Shown here: in pieces, positions 1 through 6,703 of the stretch
How positions within the stretch are numbered: position 1 is the first letter of the stretch
Layout: every line of letters begins with the position of its first letter
NCBI GenBank assembly: GCA_900544685.1
Contig: UQWA01000004.1
Coordinates: forward strand, 1-64,000
DNA from: an uncultured Lachnospiraceae bacterium
GTDB lineage: Bacteria > Bacillota > Clostridia > Lachnospirales > Lachnospiraceae
DNA: 64,000 nucleotides
Direction: 5' to 3'
The notes under the pieces: model-generated
Seen by the model: the letters and a program-made list of their open reading frames with translations, nothing else
What the model was told of the DNA's origin: nothing
Database searches by the model: none
Translations under genes and position numbers: made by a program

Positions 1-87
1 CTGCGCTTTCATCTCGGTAATTGAATTGCCGAGGATTCCCGCTTATTGTCCTAAAATGAAAACTACTTCTGTTAATCCTTTACGCAT
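1..87 (-). pseudogene. possible broken start of a vWA-domain gene
   Basis: A strong ribosome site (AAGGAGG, 96-102 on the minus strand) precedes an ATG at 85-87. The peptide is only MRKGLTEVVFILGQ before a TAA at 43-45, after which the same frame stays open to the window edge. The start resembles the first beta strand of small vWA proteins of this bacterial group, where the next residues would form the metal-binding DxSxS motif; here the stop falls just before it. It lies about 100 bp downstream of the macro-domain gene on the same strand, with a TATAAT-like -10 at 142-147. Either it is a decayed vWA gene or an unrelated leader peptide. The family guess rests on memory of similar N-termini. 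Confidence 0.3.
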
Positions 88-186
88 AACTTTGTCCTCC
101 TTCACACCAACTATTAAATCGTGTTTTCTTTTGATGGACTCATTATACACAAAAATTTTTTCAAACCTGTCGCCTGCCAGACGACA

Positions 187-1272
187 CTATGAAATGATGC
201 ATGGCAATCCATGTTCTTCCAGCTGAATATCCAGTTCAATCATATCATATATTCCATTTTCGATAAAATAAGAAAAAATAATATCCGTTTTGTCACAGGG
301 TGACAATGCATACCCTGCTCTGGCAAGCAGATCTCTGGTCTCGTCCATGTTTAGTTTTGCGCCTACGCACAGGCATAATGCTGTCAATTTATTCGGATGA
401 TAACTGGCATTGTTCTTGATCTTTGAGAATATCTTCCGGTCAACAATTGCCCGTTTCCAGACCTCTGCATTTTCCATGTTTCTTTCCTGAATCAAATACA
501 TCAGATACTCCGAAAATGTATCTGACATATGTCTCATTCGCTCTTCCAGTCTGCTTTCATGCTCCGTCTCAAAATCCGAAAGCATGTTGGACTCATATTC
601 GCATACATCTTCTGATCCGATAGATTTCTTTGATGTTTTTTCTGTTTTCTGTGCTGATTCGAAAAATGGGAGACTGTTTAATCTTCGCTGTGTCTCACGA
701 TTTCTCCTATCGTCACCATACTCTTCTTTTCTGGCCTCTTCCACATAATTGCAATCAATGTAGGCTTCCAGATCCGGATAAATCTTTTCTCCCAGATGCG
801 TTGCCTTTCCATCAAACACAACCAGATAGATCTCCATCTCGTTTTCAAGCAGAAAGGCATGAATCTCATCTACTGCAATCCTGATTCCTTCTTCTTTGGG
901 ATAACCAAAACCACCGGTGGATATCAGTGGAAAAGATATGGATGCGATTCCTTTCTCTTTTGCTATCTGCAGGCTCTTTCGATAACAGGCACGAAGCTTT
1001 TCCGCTTCCCCCTGCGTCCCTCCTGTGTAACGTGGACTCACTGCATGGATAATGTACTTCGCATGAAGCCGAAAGCCCGGCGTAAGAAATACTTCTCCCT
1101 CTTCAGCATAGCCAATATGTTCTCTGCGATAATTCAAAAGCTCCTCATAACCGGCAGCTTTGTAAATCGCACTGTCACAGCCAGTACCAACCGTCGGATG
1201 ATCATTGGCTGTATTGACAATTGCTTCTGTATTCATCTTTGTAATATCATTACGAACTATTTTAAATGGCAT
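187..1272 (-). CDS. macro-domain protein with C-terminal helical domain
   Basis: This 361-residue protein has an N-terminal macro domain (about 1-170) of the kind that binds ADP-ribose and often removes ADP-ribose or acetyl-ADP-ribose. Visible motifs are AIVNTAN (17-23), a glycine loop VGTGC (28-32) followed by DSAIYKAAG, and FPLISTGGFGYP (114-125). A charged linker (about 180-245) leads to a helical C-terminal domain (about 250-361) with VDRKIFSKIKNN and LDETRDLLARAGYALSP-like wording (here MDETRDLLARAGYALSP), resembling an HTH/XRE-like fold found in other accessory proteins of these bacteria. No signal peptide or membrane segment is seen, so it should be cytosolic. An AGAGGA ribosome site precedes the ATG. 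The substrate is unknown; the C-terminal part may be a targeting or oligomerisation module, which is an inference. Confidence 0.85.
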   Translation of the reverse strand: MPFKIVRNDITKMNTEAIVNTANDHPTVGTGCDSAIYKAAGYEELLNYRREHIGYAEEGEVFLTPGFRLHAKYIIHAVSPRYTGGTQGEAEKLRACYRKSLQIAKEKGIASISFPLISTGGFGYPKEEGIRIAVDEIHAFLLENEMEIYLVVFDGKATHLGEKIYPDLEAYIDCNYVEEARKEEYGDDRRNRETQRRLNSLPFFESAQKTEKTSKKSIGSEDVCEYESNMLSDFETEHESRLEERMRHMSDTFSEYLMYLIQERNMENAEVWKRAIVDRKIFSKIKNNASYHPNKLTALCLCVGAKLNMDETRDLLARAGYALSPCDKTDIIFSYFIENGIYDMIELDIQLEEHGLPCIIS

Positions 1273-1356
1273 ATATAAGATCCTCTTTAGATTTTTTTAT
1301 TTTCCACACGTTGCCGGAGTAACTTATATCCCAGGAGCCGGAAATAAGGTAAAAAA

Positions 1357-1399
1357 GCCCACCTACGAGCTATATAAGATTTACAGTTCGTAAGCGGGC
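1357..1399 (-). terminator. Rho-independent terminator after the AAA-ATPase gene
   Basis: The arms GCCCGCTTACGA and TCGTAGGTGGGC (minus strand, 1388-1399 and 1357-1368) pair with two G-T wobbles and are followed by TTTTTT. It sits 8 bp past the stop of the 1407-2996 gene. Confidence 0.8.
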
Positions 1400-1406
1400 A
1401 TGGATG

Positions 1407-2996
1407 TTAGTCCTTCTCGTATTTTTCAATCAGGCATTGATGTTCTTTAGTATCCTTGTCATAATTGATTCCAACAAGCAGAATATCACCTGTATAGCTC
1501 AGAATGGACTCCGGATACCGTTTGTTTTTTATCTGTTGCAGAGCTGTTGCCGCATCTTTATTCCACTTTAATTCGACAACCATCGCTGGATAAAACGAGC
1601 CATATTCAGGTTTTGGTATGAATACAAAATCTGCGAAACCATTTCCCGCAGGCATCTCACGAATTGGTTTAAAATAGTATTGCATTGCACTCAGGTAAGC
1701 GATTGATAGAACGCTGCTTAGCGAATTCTCATTGTTATATTGAATGGAAGACGCATATTCCATATGGATTTTTTTTATTCCCCTGGCAACCGCATCTCCA
1801 TCCATTGCCAGTGTACGGTTGAGTAACTGTTCCGATTCCTGCTGAAACATAACAAGTTCATTCCACTTTTTTCTTTTAGTTGCTCGAGTGAGTTCTTGCC
1901 TGATTTCTTCATTCGGAACAAAAGCAGTCTTCCATTTTTGATCATACCCAAGATAACCCAAATGAATTAAATAAGTGATAACGTCATCCTTATTTGCAAA
2001 GCTGGTTGTGTCATTTTGAAAAGATGTCACGTCAACAGGAACCCGATCGCCTGAAAGCATCTCAATCATTGCACCCTTAAGCCCATCAAAGTCCATATTG
2101 ATAAGTGGGACAATTGCCTCATAAGACGCTGTCCCTGACCAATAGCTCTGGAAGTCACCATCAAACATCAAGTTCACTACCGCATTCGGGTTGTAAACGT
2201 GATATTTTCCAAGCTGATAGCCGTCATACCAACGCTTTACCTCCTCAAAGTCTTGCTCGTACCTCTCACACAGAGTGTGAACTTCATCTTCTGTAAAGCC
2301 AACATATGAAGCCAGTGGTCCTGCTTTCAGCATCGAATAGTCCTTAAAATTATTCAGTGCTGACTGTGTTTTTTCTTTTTTTATGGGAAGGATGCCCGTC
2401 AGATAGGCCAATTGAATATACTTTGTTGGCTCTGTTCCTTTGAATATTCCTCTTAGGAAGTTAATGTAATCCTCCTGCGCCTTCGTATTGGCAGCTTCAT
2501 CGCGAATAAGAACATCCCATTCATCAATAATGACGATGAATTTTTTTCCTGTCATAGCGTTAATCTGTGATAAAGCCTCTGGCAAGGATTTGGTTTCCTC
2601 TGGGAGCGCACCAGGATAGTACTCTTTAAGTTCTGCAATAGTCCTTTCAGAAATATAAGGGACTACATGTTCCGCACCGCCAGCTGGTTCCATACACCAT
2701 TGAATATCCAGATGAATTACGTCATACTGATTTAAATGCTTCTTATAATCCACGCTATTGCTGATTTCCAGATCAGAGAACATCGCTTCTGAATCGCAGC
2801 CCCTGCTGTAATAAGCCGTGAGCATATTTGCTGTAATAGACTTTCCAAATCTTCTTGGACGGCTGTTGCAAATATAACCCTGCAGCGTATTTAAAACCCT
2901 GTTTGTATATTTTATAAGTCCGCTTTTGTCTACATAAATCTCAGAATTCAAAGCAACCTGGAACGCAGAATTGTCTGGATTAACAAACATTCCCAT
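1407..2996 (-). CDS. AAA-ATPase-like / PD-(D/E)XK nuclease-like protein
   Basis: This protein of about 529 residues belongs to the widespread AAA-ATPase_like plus PDDEXK_9 (DUF1703-type) family, common in multiple copies in gut Firmicutes and Bacteroidetes. The N-terminal part has a P-loop SRPRRFGKSI (about 45-54) and a Walker B IVIIDEWDVLI. The C-terminal part has the nuclease-like core, with an Asp in GFADFVFI and a VVELKW motif giving the E-x-K pair. The family's function is not established; roles in mobile-element biology or nucleic-acid processing have been proposed. The start chosen is the ATG at 2994-2996, 10 bp after AGGAG; an upstream ATG at 3033-3035 has no such site and overlaps the operator palindrome. 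It is transcribed alone, with its own promoter and terminator. Confidence 0.88.
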   Translation of the reverse strand: MGMFVNPDNSAFQVALNSEIYVDKSGLIKYTNRVLNTLQGYICNSRPRRFGKSITANMLTAYYSRGCDSEAMFSDLEISNSVDYKKHLNQYDVIHLDIQWCMEPAGGAEHVVPYISERTIAELKEYYPGALPEETKSLPEALSQINAMTGKKFIVIIDEWDVLIRDEAANTKAQEDYINFLRGIFKGTEPTKYIQLAYLTGILPIKKEKTQSALNNFKDYSMLKAGPLASYVGFTEDEVHTLCERYEQDFEEVKRWYDGYQLGKYHVYNPNAVVNLMFDGDFQSYWSGTASYEAIVPLINMDFDGLKGAMIEMLSGDRVPVDVTSFQNDTTSFANKDDVITYLIHLGYLGYDQKWKTAFVPNEEIRQELTRATKRKKWNELVMFQQESEQLLNRTLAMDGDAVARGIKKIHMEYASSIQYNNENSLSSVLSIAYLSAMQYYFKPIREMPAGNGFADFVFIPKPEYGSFYPAMVVELKWNKDAATALQQIKNKRYPESILSYTGDILLVGINYDKDTKEHQCLIEKYEKD

Positions 2997-3022
2997 GTAT
3001 ATCACGCTCCTTTCTTGGACGG

Positions 3023-3036
3023 CATGGTATACCATG
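3023..3036. promoter_or_regulatory. 14-bp perfect palindrome, likely operator
   Basis: CATGGTATACCATG reads identically on both strands and lies between the promoter and the ribosome site of the AAA-ATPase gene, about 10 bp past the predicted transcription start. A repressor bound here would block transcription. No regulator gene for it is in the window. Confidence 0.45.
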
Positions 3037-3050
3037 TCTATTGTCCTTTG

Positions 3051-3079
3051 ATTTTACCATCTAACAGGACAAATAGCAA
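3051..3079 (-). promoter_or_regulatory. promoter of the AAA-ATPase gene
   Basis: On the minus strand TTGCTA (3074-3079) and TAAAAT (3051-3056) are separated by exactly 17 bp and lead into the 5' end of the 1407-2996 gene. Confidence 0.55.
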
Positions 3080-3133
3080 GTTGATGCCCCGGTGCCGCGA
3101 AACTATTTTTCTCCCAACGGAGGTACTTATACG

Positions 3134-3213
3134 GGAACTAAAGGTACCAGGCTCCATAAACCATGTTTATTTCCATTCTTCAATTTAATGGTACCTGACA
3201 CCTTATACTCCTA
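3134..3213. repeat. REP-like imperfect inverted repeat
   Basis: The outer arms GGTACCAGGCTCCATAAA and ATTTAATGGTACCTGACACC (plus strand) form an imperfect inverted repeat of about 80 bp in a gene-free stretch. Such GGTACC-containing arms look like REP/RAYT-type intergenic repeats of clostridia. No transposase is linked to it here. Apart from this element, the neighbouring promoter and the terminator at 3340-3375, the 3036-3387 interval holds nothing I can name. Confidence 0.4.
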
Positions 3214-3339
3214 CTGCTCACCCCATTCTTCTCCCTTCTGTATTTGAATTAATCTTATTATACTACAGCAAAAATGCAATTTTGTTTTATAACAGAAACT
3301 GTGCTTTTTCTATACATACTCTGCATATTTGTGCACAAA

Positions 3340-3375
3340 AAAGAAGAGCGAATTCATTCATTTTCGCTCTTCTTT
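3340..3375 (-). terminator. terminator of the LytTR two-component operon
   Basis: A perfect 13-bp stem (AAAGAAGAGCGAA / TTCGCTCTTCTTT) lies just past the stop of the 3388-4695 gene and ends in an A/T-rich tail on both strands. Confidence 0.85.
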
Positions 3376-3387
3376 TTATCTGAATCT

Positions 3388-4695
3388 TCAATTCTTTTCG
3401 ACAAACGTCACACAGATCTTCATTTTTCCCTCAACCTTCTCGACCTCTGTGTTTCCTTCCCGTTCTTTTGTTAATTCATTGATCTTTTTCTTTAGCCCAT
3501 ATGTCTTTTTCCCTGCCGGGCAGGTGAGCAGTACCACGGCCTGATTGGCGATGACGTTGATCTGGACATCAATTTGTTTTTTATCTGGATCGTGTATTTT
3601 CTCATTCTCTGCTATGGCATACTCAAAGAGTTTCACCAGCACTTTTCCCATGCACTGTATCCCGTCCTGATCTTCCGGATAATTCTGTACCTTGCAGGTA
3701 ACTTTGATTCCCTGCTGCTGTGCCCGTTTTGTCTCCACATATAGGATGGAGTCCAGTTTCCAGTCCCTGCAATAGATGCCGGCGTGAATGTTCTGGTATG
3801 CTTTTTCCAGATCACTCAGATATTCTGTTATCTGGGTCTGCTTTTCTGACCGTTCTCCCCGTTGTATAATCTCCTGCATCTGCCAGTCAATCAGTTTCCG
3901 GCTCTCTTCGATATGACTTCTCTGATATTGCATTGCCTGATATTGGGACTGCATCATGGTCAGCTCCAACTGCAGGAACTGGCTCTCTGTTCGGATCTTT
4001 TCCTTTTGATTACTGAATATTTGGATTAATCCAAGCGTTGCTGCCACTGCTACCGTAAGGCACGGCAGCACCATTCCACGTCTGGTTCCATCTTCGGTTG
4101 CAATCGGGATGAGCTGTGAGGTCTGCATCACCAGAAAATATTCCAGGTAAATGATCCAGATCAGCCTCGTATGAGGAATTTCGTAGTTCCGGAATAAAAT
4201 TTGAATTTTTTTCATTATGGCATAAATCGGTATAAATGAAAGTAATTCAAAGATCCATGCCAGCAGATCCTCTGGTCTGAAAGCCAGGTACCAGCCAAAC
4301 ATTCCTTCCGGCCGTTTTTCCAGCCAGTTCAAGACAACCATAGAAAATACCATAACAGGCATAGCAGACAGTTCCGAAATTGCAATTGCAAATAAGACTC
4401 GTACCGGTTCTGCTTCAACCAGATAAATACAGAGCAGGCATGCGCCTATACTTCCCAAGGCTCCCAGTACAATTTCTGCCAGATGTCCTGATACGGAAAT
4501 CTGATCGCCAAGAGACTGAAAATAACACAGCAATGTAGTTCTGACAAGCATAAAACCAATCATATAGCCTTTATGCTTCATTTTTCCCACCAGAAGTTCC
4601 AGGATTCTGACAGCAAAAAGCTGAAGGGGCAGATTGAGCAGCACCATTCGGATCCAATGGTTATCTCTCAGAAACCATTCTATTACACTGCTCAT
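3388..4695 (-). CDS. membrane sensor, degenerate GHKL histidine kinase
   Basis: This 435-residue protein has about six membrane segments in its first 225 residues, a coiled coil (about 230-280) and a C-terminal region laid out like an AgrC-type GHKL kinase. The catalytic features are missing. Where RKxRHDxxxH is expected it has RKLIDWQMQEI (266-276), so no phospho-acceptor His is present. The N-box reads LFEYAIAENEKI, with Tyr359 where the ATP-binding Asn normally sits, and no GxGxG lid is visible. It overlaps the upstream kinase by 4 bp (ATGA), so translation is coupled. It probably acts as a signal-binding or dimerisation partner of the short kinase encoded just upstream; that role is inferred. 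Confidence 0.82.
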   Translation of the reverse strand: MSSVIEWFLRDNHWIRMVLLNLPLQLFAVRILELLVGKMKHKGYMIGFMLVRTTLLCYFQSLGDQISVSGHLAEIVLGALGSIGACLLCIYLVEAEPVRVLFAIAISELSAMPVMVFSMVVLNWLEKRPEGMFGWYLAFRPEDLLAWIFELLSFIPIYAIMKKIQILFRNYEIPHTRLIWIIYLEYFLVMQTSQLIPIATEDGTRRGMVLPCLTVAVAATLGLIQIFSNQKEKIRTESQFLQLELTMMQSQYQAMQYQRSHIEESRKLIDWQMQEIIQRGERSEKQTQITEYLSDLEKAYQNIHAGIYCRDWKLDSILYVETKRAQQQGIKVTCKVQNYPEDQDGIQCMGKVLVKLFEYAIAENEKIHDPDKKQIDVQINVIANQAVVLLTCPAGKKTYGLKKKINELTKEREGNTEVEKVEGKMKICVTFVEKN

Positions 4696-5438
4696 TTGCT
4701 CTCATCCTCCTGTATTCTGTTTTTCAATAAAGCTATCTCACAAAAAACAGACGTTTCCTGATCAATACTTACTTTTTCTTCACCCTGATATTGTTTTATC
4801 AGATATTCTATAATTCCTCTTCCTATCCCGTGCTCTCCCTTTTTCTCCGTTTGAAAATTGATCTTCCTATCTGAACGGATTTTATTCTTTATCTGCAGCC
4901 AGACTTCTCCCTGCTCTTTTTCTTTCATATCAAGCCAGATGCCCCGCTGCTCTTCCGATTCTATTTTCTCATTCTCTTCTATGGCATTATCCAGAAGATT
5001 GACCAGAAGCCCTACCATATCTATATCTCTGACCAGTGCGTATCCTTTTTCTTCTATATTCATGCAGAACGGAATGTTCTTCTCCCGGCATTGCCGTCCC
5101 TTCATAGAAAGAATGGCATTTACTACTTCGCTTTCACTCTCACCTTTGTTCTCCACTTGCCGGTATTCCTGTTTCAGGCTGTCCGCATATTTCCGGAGCT
5201 CTGAACCATTCTGCTCCTCCATCAACTCTTCAAGGGTCTGGATATGTTTTGCCAGGTCATGCCGGAACTTTCTTGTCATATCAATCTGACTCTGTACGGT
5301 TTGATAAAAGCCCTGCAGCGTAACCATATAAGACTGTATCAGCTGATTTCGTTCTGCCTCCTTTTCCAGCTGCACTGTTTTCTTCGCTAATACCAGTACA
5401 GAAAGAGCAATGACTAAATAAGCTGCTATAATATACAT
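4692..5438 (-). CDS. short GHKL sensor histidine kinase
   Basis: This 248-residue protein has one N-terminal membrane segment (about 2-18) followed by a complete kinase core of the AgrC/CitA-like GHKL class. The core contains FRHDLAKHI with the phospho-acceptor His60, an N-box LLDNAIEENEKI with Asn151, and a G-box HGIGRGI (203-209). It has essentially no extracellular sensor, which is unusual for the class. It sits 4 bp after the response regulator gene and overlaps the degenerate membrane sensor by 4 bp, so the three genes form one operon. The arrangement suggests this kinase supplies catalysis while the neighbouring membrane protein senses the signal. It would phosphorylate the LytTR regulator upstream. 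Confidence 0.88.
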   Translation of the reverse strand: MYIIAAYLVIALSVLVLAKKTVQLEKEAERNQLIQSYMVTLQGFYQTVQSQIDMTRKFRHDLAKHIQTLEELMEEQNGSELRKYADSLKQEYRQVENKGESESEVVNAILSMKGRQCREKNIPFCMNIEEKGYALVRDIDMVGLLVNLLDNAIEENEKIESEEQRGIWLDMKEKEQGEVWLQIKNKIRSDRKINFQTEKKGEHGIGRGIIEYLIKQYQGEEKVSIDQETSVFCEIALLKNRIQEDESK

Positions 5439-5442
5439 CTCA

Positions 5443-6159
5443 TTATGCTCCTTCCATCTGTCCCATCACCCAGCGCGTAAAAGCTGCCTTCGTCTCTTTT
5501 TCATAGGCTCTGCTGACAGCAAGTCTGTCACCGTTTTTCATATGAAAGACACCACCTTTATACTCTTTCACGTTAGGCAGATATACAATATAGCTGTTAT
5601 GACATCGCAGAAAATCTGGCTTTGTCAGATAAGTTTCACACACATCCAGACGGTCTTTGATCTCATAATCTCCCCAGGCTGTAACCAATCTGGTCTTGCG
5701 CGCTGTACGCTCCAGATAATAGATGTCATCTGGCGAAAAGCTTATCATTTCTCTATTCAAACAAAGAAATGGGATCTGTTTTTTCTGTTTTTCCATGCAC
5801 CGCAGAATTCTGTCAAAGATCTCACCTACCCTGCTTTGAAACTGTTCTTTTAATGCAAACCAGATATGTTCTGTCCGATACACATCCGTAGCATAACTGA
5901 GATGATTCGTCAAAAAAATGATCAGGCAGGATGACCATTTCTTATGTACTTCCTCTGCCAATTCGATTCCATTCCCGTCTCCAAGTTCGATATCCAGAAA
6001 TAACGCTTCGATCGGATCACCTTCATAATTTAACAGGCTTTCTTTATCCGGAAAATATTGTATCTCGACATCCAGTGAAGTCTTTTTCCGATACTCTCCT
6101 ATGATATTGCTGGCTCTTCTGCCCCATACTTTGTCATCATCACAGATTCCTATGATCAT
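5443..6159 (-). CDS. LytTR-family response regulator
   Basis: This 238-residue regulator has a receiver domain (about 1-120) with the acidic cluster DDD (7-9), phospho-acceptor Asp56 in FLDIELGDGNG and a conserved Lys104, followed by a LytTR DNA-binding domain (about 130-235). It is the AgrA/VirR type. It is first in a three-gene operon behind a consensus promoter (6213-6241). A palindrome upstream of that promoter may be its own binding site. There is no agrB or agrD homologue in the window, so the inducing signal cannot be read from context. An AGAAGG ribosome site precedes the ATG. Confidence 0.92.
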   Translation of the reverse strand: MIIGICDDDKVWGRRASNIIGEYRKKTSLDVEIQYFPDKESLLNYEGDPIEALFLDIELGDGNGIELAEEVHKKWSSCLIIFLTNHLSYATDVYRTEHIWFALKEQFQSRVGEIFDRILRCMEKQKKQIPFLCLNREMISFSPDDIYYLERTARKTRLVTAWGDYEIKDRLDVCETYLTKPDFLRCHNSYIVYLPNVKEYKGGVFHMKNGDRLAVSRAYEKETKAAFTRWVMGQMEGA

Positions 6160-6212
6160 CGTTGTACCTTCTCATTCTGTATAAGTATATACCTTTATAA
6201 TTATTCTTTTAA

Positions 6213-6241
6213 ATTATATTATGACGCCAGAAACGTGTCAA
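6213..6241 (-). promoter_or_regulatory. consensus promoter of the two-component operon
   Basis: A perfect TTGACA (6236-6241) and a perfect TATAAT (6213-6218) lie 17 bp apart on the minus strand, driving the 3388-6159 genes. Confidence 0.85.
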
Positions 6242-6261
6242 ATGGTTTAATCGGAATTTTG

Positions 6262-6283
6262 CACAATGAAACTTTCATTTGTG
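6262..6283. promoter_or_regulatory. inverted repeat upstream of the two-component promoter
   Basis: The arms CACAATGAAA and TTTCATTTGTG differ by one inserted T and are separated by two bases or fewer. The repeat lies about 21 bp upstream of the -35, where an activator such as the LytTR regulator could bind for autoregulation. This role is inferred from position only. Confidence 0.35.
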
Positions 6284-6354
6284 TAATTCTTTACTGGATT
6301 TTTATATCTGAATATGTTAGACTTGTTTTGTTGATTTGTCATATATTATTTATG

Positions 6355-6367
6355 AAACGTATCGTTT
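6355..6367. promoter_or_regulatory. AAACG-TAT-CGTTT dyad near the toxin promoter
   Basis: A 13-bp perfect dyad sits about 30 bp upstream of the toxin gene's candidate -10. It may be an operator or chance in AT-rich DNA. Confidence 0.2.
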
Positions 6368-6398
6368 TGTATTATTATTTTGTTGTTTATTATAAAAA

Positions 6399-6404
6399 TA
6401 TAAT
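6399..6404 (+). promoter_or_regulatory. candidate -10 of the toxin mRNA
   Basis: TATAAT lies about 65 bp upstream of the toxin ATG in AT-rich DNA. No good -35 is visible at 16-18 bp. The mRNA would have a leader of roughly 60 nt with a GATG-TGCTCT-CATC hairpin, part of an imperfect direct repeat with 6613-6648. Confidence 0.4.
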
Positions 6405-6470
6405 ATGCTTAACCGGGTAGCTGGGGGATGTGCTCTCATCTGATCTGAGCCTACAGAAAGGGTGATTATT

Positions 6471-6554
6471 ATGAGTACATACGAAGAATTGCAAATCATA
6501 CTTACTACTGCTCTGCTCATCGTTGCAATTTTGACTTATACACATAAGAAATAG
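6471..6554 (+). CDS. 27-residue holin-like type I toxin
   Basis: This tiny gene starts at an ATG 6 bp after GAAAGGGTG and encodes a peptide beginning MSTYEELQIILTTALL, followed by a hydrophobic stretch and a basic end THKK. That pattern (M-[ST]-x-Y-E-x-L, one membrane helix, short lysine tail) is that of the putative holin-like toxin family (Hol_Tox), which includes Bacillus type I toxins such as BsrG and TxpA. The stop codon overlaps the first stem base of a hairpin shared with a converging RNA. When not silenced, such peptides insert in the membrane and arrest or kill the cell. It stands between the two-component operon and gltBD and shares no operon with either. Confidence 0.78.
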   Translation: MSTYEELQIILTTALLIVAILTYTHKK

Positions 6555-6588
6555 CCGTCCTGTTCTCCGTTAAAGTCCAGACGGCTAT
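6551..6588. terminator. bidirectional terminator shared by toxin and antitoxin
   Basis: A perfect 9-bp stem ATAGCCGTC / GACGGCTAT (6551-6559 and 6580-6588) has short T-rich tails on both sides. It ends the toxin mRNA on one strand and the antisense RNA on the other. Confidence 0.75.
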
Positions 6589-6653
6589 TCTTATAGTCTA
6601 AATTAGATTTTTCCGGGTCGGGTGAGCTGCGTTCACTTTCCGGCTACCTTGTT
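6551..6653 (-). ncRNA. antisense RNA antitoxin (predicted)
   Basis: A consensus promoter on the minus strand (6660-6688) would start an RNA near 6653 that runs into the toxin gene and ends at the hairpin both transcripts share. It has no coding capacity of note. Its 5' part (6613-6648) is an imperfect direct repeat of the toxin mRNA leader. Because the two copies are transcribed in opposite directions, the RNAs would be complementary there as well as at the terminator. This layout is that of Fst/RNAII-type and BsrG/SR4-type systems. The exact start and end are predicted. Confidence 0.62.
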
Positions 6654-6659
6654 AAGTGT

Positions 6660-6688
6660 ATTATATGCAATTCCTGCAGATTTGTCAA
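6660..6688 (-). promoter_or_regulatory. consensus promoter of the antitoxin RNA
   Basis: A perfect TTGACA (6683-6688) and a perfect TATAAT (6660-6665) with a 17-bp spacer lie on the minus strand, 15 bp beyond the gltD stop and facing the toxin gene. No protein gene lies directly downstream, which supports an RNA product. Confidence 0.82.
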
Positions 6689-6703
6689 ACACAAAACTTG
6701 ATT

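Noticed and set aside
6160..6470. Possible agrD-like peptide gene near the LytTR operon
   Set aside because: No short frame with a Cys-containing AgrD core was seen, and no AgrB-like gene is present.
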